From Ruminiclostridium sp. (GTDB lineage: Bacteria > Bacillota > Clostridia > Oscillospirales > Ruminococcaceae), in NCBI GenBank assembly GCA_017625405.1, contig JAGALB010000021.1:1-50240 (forward strand): a stretch of DNA of 50,240 nt. Reading direction: 5' to 3'. Made by a program: the position numbers and the translations under genes. The stretch's first letter is position 1. Each line of letters begins with the position of its first letter. The notes below the pieces were generated by a model. The model searched no databases. It worked only from the letters and a program-made list of their open reading frames with translations, and was not told where the DNA came from. This document shows, piece after piece, positions 47,921-50,240 of this stretch.

Positions 47921-48784
47921 TTATTTTGCCTGCACTCGGCTTGAAATAAAGGAAGAAATGTCGTTCTGGACATTTTTCGGGAAAACGCGCTTGGGAATCC
48001 AGCATACGGATTTATCCTTGCAGGTTATAACGATTGTGGTTTTGGTTTCAAAAAAGTAATCCGCTGATGACCAGGGAATAAGCTCCATCCCTGTATACAC
48101 GGATTGTTCAACTGCCGCAAAGCCTGCATGGGCAATAACAATAACCGTATCCTCAAGTGCCGATACATCATGCTTTACATAATCGGCAAATCTGAGCCTT
48201 GCAATAACGCTGCTGATAAGATAAACGGCCACAGCCACAGCAATTCCGCAGAAAGCCGAGATAGGAAGATAATAAAACCAGTTTTCCACAAGCTTGCCTC
48301 TGAAATATGCAAGAATAAGAAAAACTGCCGCAAAAATCACAAGACCGATTGCTACTATATACTTGCCTGTTCTGCTGTGCATATTGGCAACGCTGCCCGA
48401 ATTGATATCCTTTTCATTGTAACGGCAGTTTGCCGAAAAGGACTGCTCAGGCGGGTCAACAGAACAATAATTGTATTTCGGCGGAAGAATACGCTGGGTG
48501 AGACGGCAGTTGGCACTGCTGAGCTGACCTTCCGCAATTGCCCTGAAACGTATCAGCTGAAGATTGTCCGAAAAAGCGTTGCGTGGAATGTGATAGACTG
48601 TTCCGTCTGAAACAGTTATGGTAACACCATTCTGAAGCTCGGAATAACTTTTTATATCATCCCATTCATATATCATGGGGATTTCATCCTCCAGGCCGTA
48701 AACGGAGAAATAATCACCTATAAGAAAAGTCTGTGCACTCTGGCTGACATAAATTCTTTCACCTGCCAGGGATTCAAATGCCAT
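47921..48784 (-). CDS. Two-TM membrane protein with two YcxB-like domains
   Basis: 287 residues from ATG 48784; AAAGG lies rather far upstream, and a TTG 21 codons earlier is an alternative. A cytosolic strand-rich domain (about 1-100, with YEWDDIKSYSELQNGV) is followed by two membrane helices (about 143-163 and 172-195) and a second, similar domain (IPWSSADYFFETKTTIVITC). Both halves show the YcxB-like pattern of a Trp-ser/asp turn followed by a strand and the motif IP(R/K)xxF. It is a likely internal duplication. Function is unknown. Confidence 0.7.
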   Translation of the reverse strand: MAFESLAGERIYVSQSAQTFLIGDYFSVYGLEDEIPMIYEWDDIKSYSELQNGVTITVSDGTVYHIPRNAFSDNLQLIRFRAIAEGQLSSANCRLTQRILPPKYNYCSVDPPEQSFSANCRYNEKDINSGSVANMHSRTGKYIVAIGLVIFAAVFLILAYFRGKLVENWFYYLPISAFCGIAVAVAVYLISSVIARLRFADYVKHDVSALEDTVIVIAHAGFAAVEQSVYTGMELIPWSSADYFFETKTTIVITCKDKSVCWIPKRVFPKNVQNDISSFISSRVQAK

Positions 48785-48892
48785 GTTAAATACCAGCCTT
48801 TCAATCTTAAATTGCAGTATAACTGCACTATTCGTATTATCGGACAAAAATCATAAAACTGAACGTTTTATGTAAATTTTTGTAATATTACA

Positions 48893-48927
48893 CAAAAAAC
48901 CGCCTCTCTTTTCAGCGAAAGGCGGTT
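48893..48927 (-). terminator. Terminator of the CAP-domain gene
   Basis: 8-bp GC-rich stem (AACCGCCT / AGGCGGTT) followed on the minus strand by a run of six T. Confidence 0.8.
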
Positions 48928-48933
48928 CTGCAC

Positions 48934-49974
48934 TTATTTTTCCTGTCCGTAAATCTGCACCCAGTAAACCTTGTTACCGTTCTTGGTATATGCAAGGCCT
49001 ATACTGTCGCCGTAGTTGTTCAGCATATTCATTCTGTGAACCTCGGAATCAATCCACATCTGTATAACAGTATTGGCTGTACTCAGTTCACCCTTAGTAT
49101 ACGCAAGGTTCTCTGCGCCGTATTTATATCTGTATCCTATTTCATTCAGGACAGTATACCATTTTCTGCCGTCAAGACGGGAATGGACACAGGAATAATC
49201 GCTGGTGAGAAGCTCGTCCGCACGGATGCTTGCAGCTTTGCAGAGATCAGCGTCAAGCTTCAGTTCGGGAAGTCCGTTTTCCATACGGTATTTGTTTGTT
49301 TCTTCGAAAATCTTGAGTATAACCTCGCTGTCAGTAATCTTTTCAGCTTCAGCCATTACAGAAGATTCCTCAGAGGCAGTTTCAACCTTTACAGTGTCTT
49401 CAGGCTCAACCTTTGTCTTGAGATAAGAGCTTGTCAACCAATCCGATTTAGCTGCAAAAGCACGGATTGTTGTGCCGTCTTTTACAACAAAAGGTTCTGT
49501 GTATACCTTTGATTTTGTGGTAGGCTTTTTGCCGTTTGTGCTGTAATAAATTACCGCATCCTTTGTATCGCTTGAAAGAGTAACCTTTATGCCCTCTTCT
49601 GTGATTTCTGTCTGAATTTCAGGCTTGCAGCACTTTCTCTTGAGAGTAAGCTTCTTGCGGTCAACCTCTTCGCCGTTTTTATCATATTCGACCAGACGCA
49701 CGGTTACGGCTGCGGACGCACGGAGTCTTGACTTATAAAGCTTTGAATCTTCATCAGGCTTTGAACCGTCAATTGTATATCGTATCACATGACCGGACTC
49801 ACTTGGTGTAACACTGAGATAAGTATACTTGTTGCTGTATGTAACCTTGCAGAACATTGCGCCTGCTGCAGATGCATCAACCGAAAACAACTGAGCCGGG
49901 CTGAACACCATCACCGCAGACAGTAAAAGTGACATTGCGCAACGAAGTACGGCTGTGATATGTATTTTCTTCAT
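48934..49974 (-). CDS. Secreted CAP (SCP/PR1)-domain protein with chitobiase/FN3-like modules
   Basis: 346 residues. A signal peptide (1 to about 37, ending VDASA) is followed by two chitobiase-C-like repeats (VIRYTIDGSKPDEDSKLYKS and VIYYSTNGKKPTTKSKVYTE, about 40-205) and a C-terminal CAP domain (about 225-346) with VHSRLDGRKW, NEIGYRYKYGAENLAYTKG, WIDSEVHRMNMLN and VYWVQIYG. CAP proteins are extracellular, with diverse roles; YkwD-like members are widespread in spore-formers. ATG 49974 follows AGGAAGGG; upstream in-frame starts lack a site. Confidence 0.87.
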   Translation of the reverse strand: MKKIHITAVLRCAMSLLLSAVMVFSPAQLFSVDASAAGAMFCKVTYSNKYTYLSVTPSESGHVIRYTIDGSKPDEDSKLYKSRLRASAAVTVRLVEYDKNGEEVDRKKLTLKRKCCKPEIQTEITEEGIKVTLSSDTKDAVIYYSTNGKKPTTKSKVYTEPFVVKDGTTIRAFAAKSDWLTSSYLKTKVEPEDTVKVETASEESSVMAEAEKITDSEVILKIFEETNKYRMENGLPELKLDADLCKAASIRADELLTSDYSCVHSRLDGRKWYTVLNEIGYRYKYGAENLAYTKGELSTANTVIQMWIDSEVHRMNMLNNYGDSIGLAYTKNGNKVYWVQIYGQEK

Positions 49975-50046
49975 AGAATCTGACCCTTCCTCTTCAAAAC
50001 AGTGAAAACGATTAATCTCACTGTTCATAAAACTGCTTCGGGTTAT

Positions 50047-50075
50047 ATTGTAACATAAAATACAAATTAAAACAA
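50047..50075 (-). promoter_or_regulatory. Sigma-A promoter of the CAP-domain gene
   Basis: Minus strand TTGTTT, 17 bp, TACAAT, about 70 bp upstream of the start codon. Confidence 0.68.
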
Positions 50076-50172
50076 CCACAAAAGCATATTTTTGTCAGCC
50101 GTGTTAAATTTTGAACTGACATTTCGTGCAGATTTACAAAAAATAAGGTAATTTATGGATATACGGGCATAG

Positions 50173-50200
50173 AAAAAAGCCGTACACTATGTGTACGGCT
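50173..50200 (-). terminator. Terminator of the tRNA gene
   Basis: Perfect 10-bp stem (AGCCGTACAC / GTGTACGGCT) with loop TAT, followed on the minus strand by a run of six T. It begins three bases after the CCA end of the tRNA. Confidence 0.88.
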
Positions 50201-50202
50201 TC

Positions 50203-50240
50203 TGGAGCGGATTACGAGGCTCGAACTCGCTACCTCCACC
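50203..50240 (-). tRNA. 3' part of a tRNA gene, probably tRNA-Gly (cut by the window edge)
   Basis: On the minus strand the end reads AATCCGC, discriminator T, CCA, preceded by a complete T-arm (GCGAG, TTCGAGC loop, CTCGT). The acceptor would begin GCGGATT. A GCGG-type acceptor with discriminator U fits tRNA-Gly best, but the anticodon is outside the window. CCA is encoded. Confidence 0.75.

Overview
The window looks like a chromosomal segment of a low-to-mid GC, anaerobic Gram-positive gut or rumen bacterium of the Oscillospiraceae (Ruminococcus-like). This is inferred from AAGGAG-type ribosome binding sites, consensus sigma-A promoters, a secreted GH5 cellulase, ferredoxin-linked 2-oxoacid oxidation, a biotin-dependent carboxyltransferase trio, an ECF sigma/anti-sigma pair, a PASTA receptor and families found mainly in Clostridia (DUF1292, DUF4003, DUF3592). 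No 16S gene is present, so the genus is not proven.

Layout. 0-5.3 kb (minus): secreted GH5 glycoside hydrolase, a small acidic membrane protein, and an operon of a sensorless methyl-accepting protein, a YgjP-like metallopeptidase and RsmE. 5.3-12.7 kb (minus): rimI with a small coupled ORF and two DUF3592 proteins behind a consensus promoter flanked by palindromes; a third DUF3592 paralogue, polA and ppk1 form the next operon. 12.8-16.8 kb (plus): a zinc-ribbon membrane protein, a MinD-like ATPase and a four-subunit 2-oxoacid:ferredoxin oxidoreductase. 16.9-24.2 kb: an XRE regulator, histidine phosphatase/tex/membrane protein/queH, a convergent ACT-ACT-metallo-beta-lactamase fusion and an orphan ParB/Noc protein. 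24.3-28.4 kb (minus): DUF4003 protein, cytidylate-kinase-like protein, thiN, an Sfp-type transferase and pyrB fused to a PyrI-type zinc domain. 28.5-31.1 kb: HdeD-like protein, ECF sigma and anti-sigma, a 46-aa peptide gene. 31.07-32.47 kb: two non-coding transcription units around a DUF1292 gene. 32.6-37.3 kb (plus): an ABC exporter triad. 37.4-39.3 kb: LMW protein tyrosine phosphatase, an AT-rich nuclease cassette bounded by direct repeats, and the truncated start of a second phosphatase gene. 39.3-42.8 kb: a small protein, a PASTA pseudokinase and PheA. 42.8-46.1 kb: a 12S/1.3S/5S transcarboxylase-like operon. 46.1-50.2 kb: a terminator whose loop holds several palindromes, two proteins of unknown role, a CAP-domain secreted protein and the 3' end of a tRNA, probably tRNA-Gly.

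The clearest candidates for undescribed biology are the roughly 560-nt RNA gene at 31.07-31.63 kb (own promoter and terminator, internal repeats, no ORF) and the repeat-bounded nuclease cassette at 37.85-39.05 kb, which adjoins the broken start of a phosphatase gene. Next are a PASTA receptor that has lost its catalytic Asp residues, a transcarboxylase gene set without a sodium-pump subunit, a PyrB-zinc-domain fusion, and a dispersed repeat that abuts stop codons in a fixed orientation.

Start codons were assigned from ribosome binding sites, and several differ from the longest open frame. Family names come from recognised motifs; no database search was possible.
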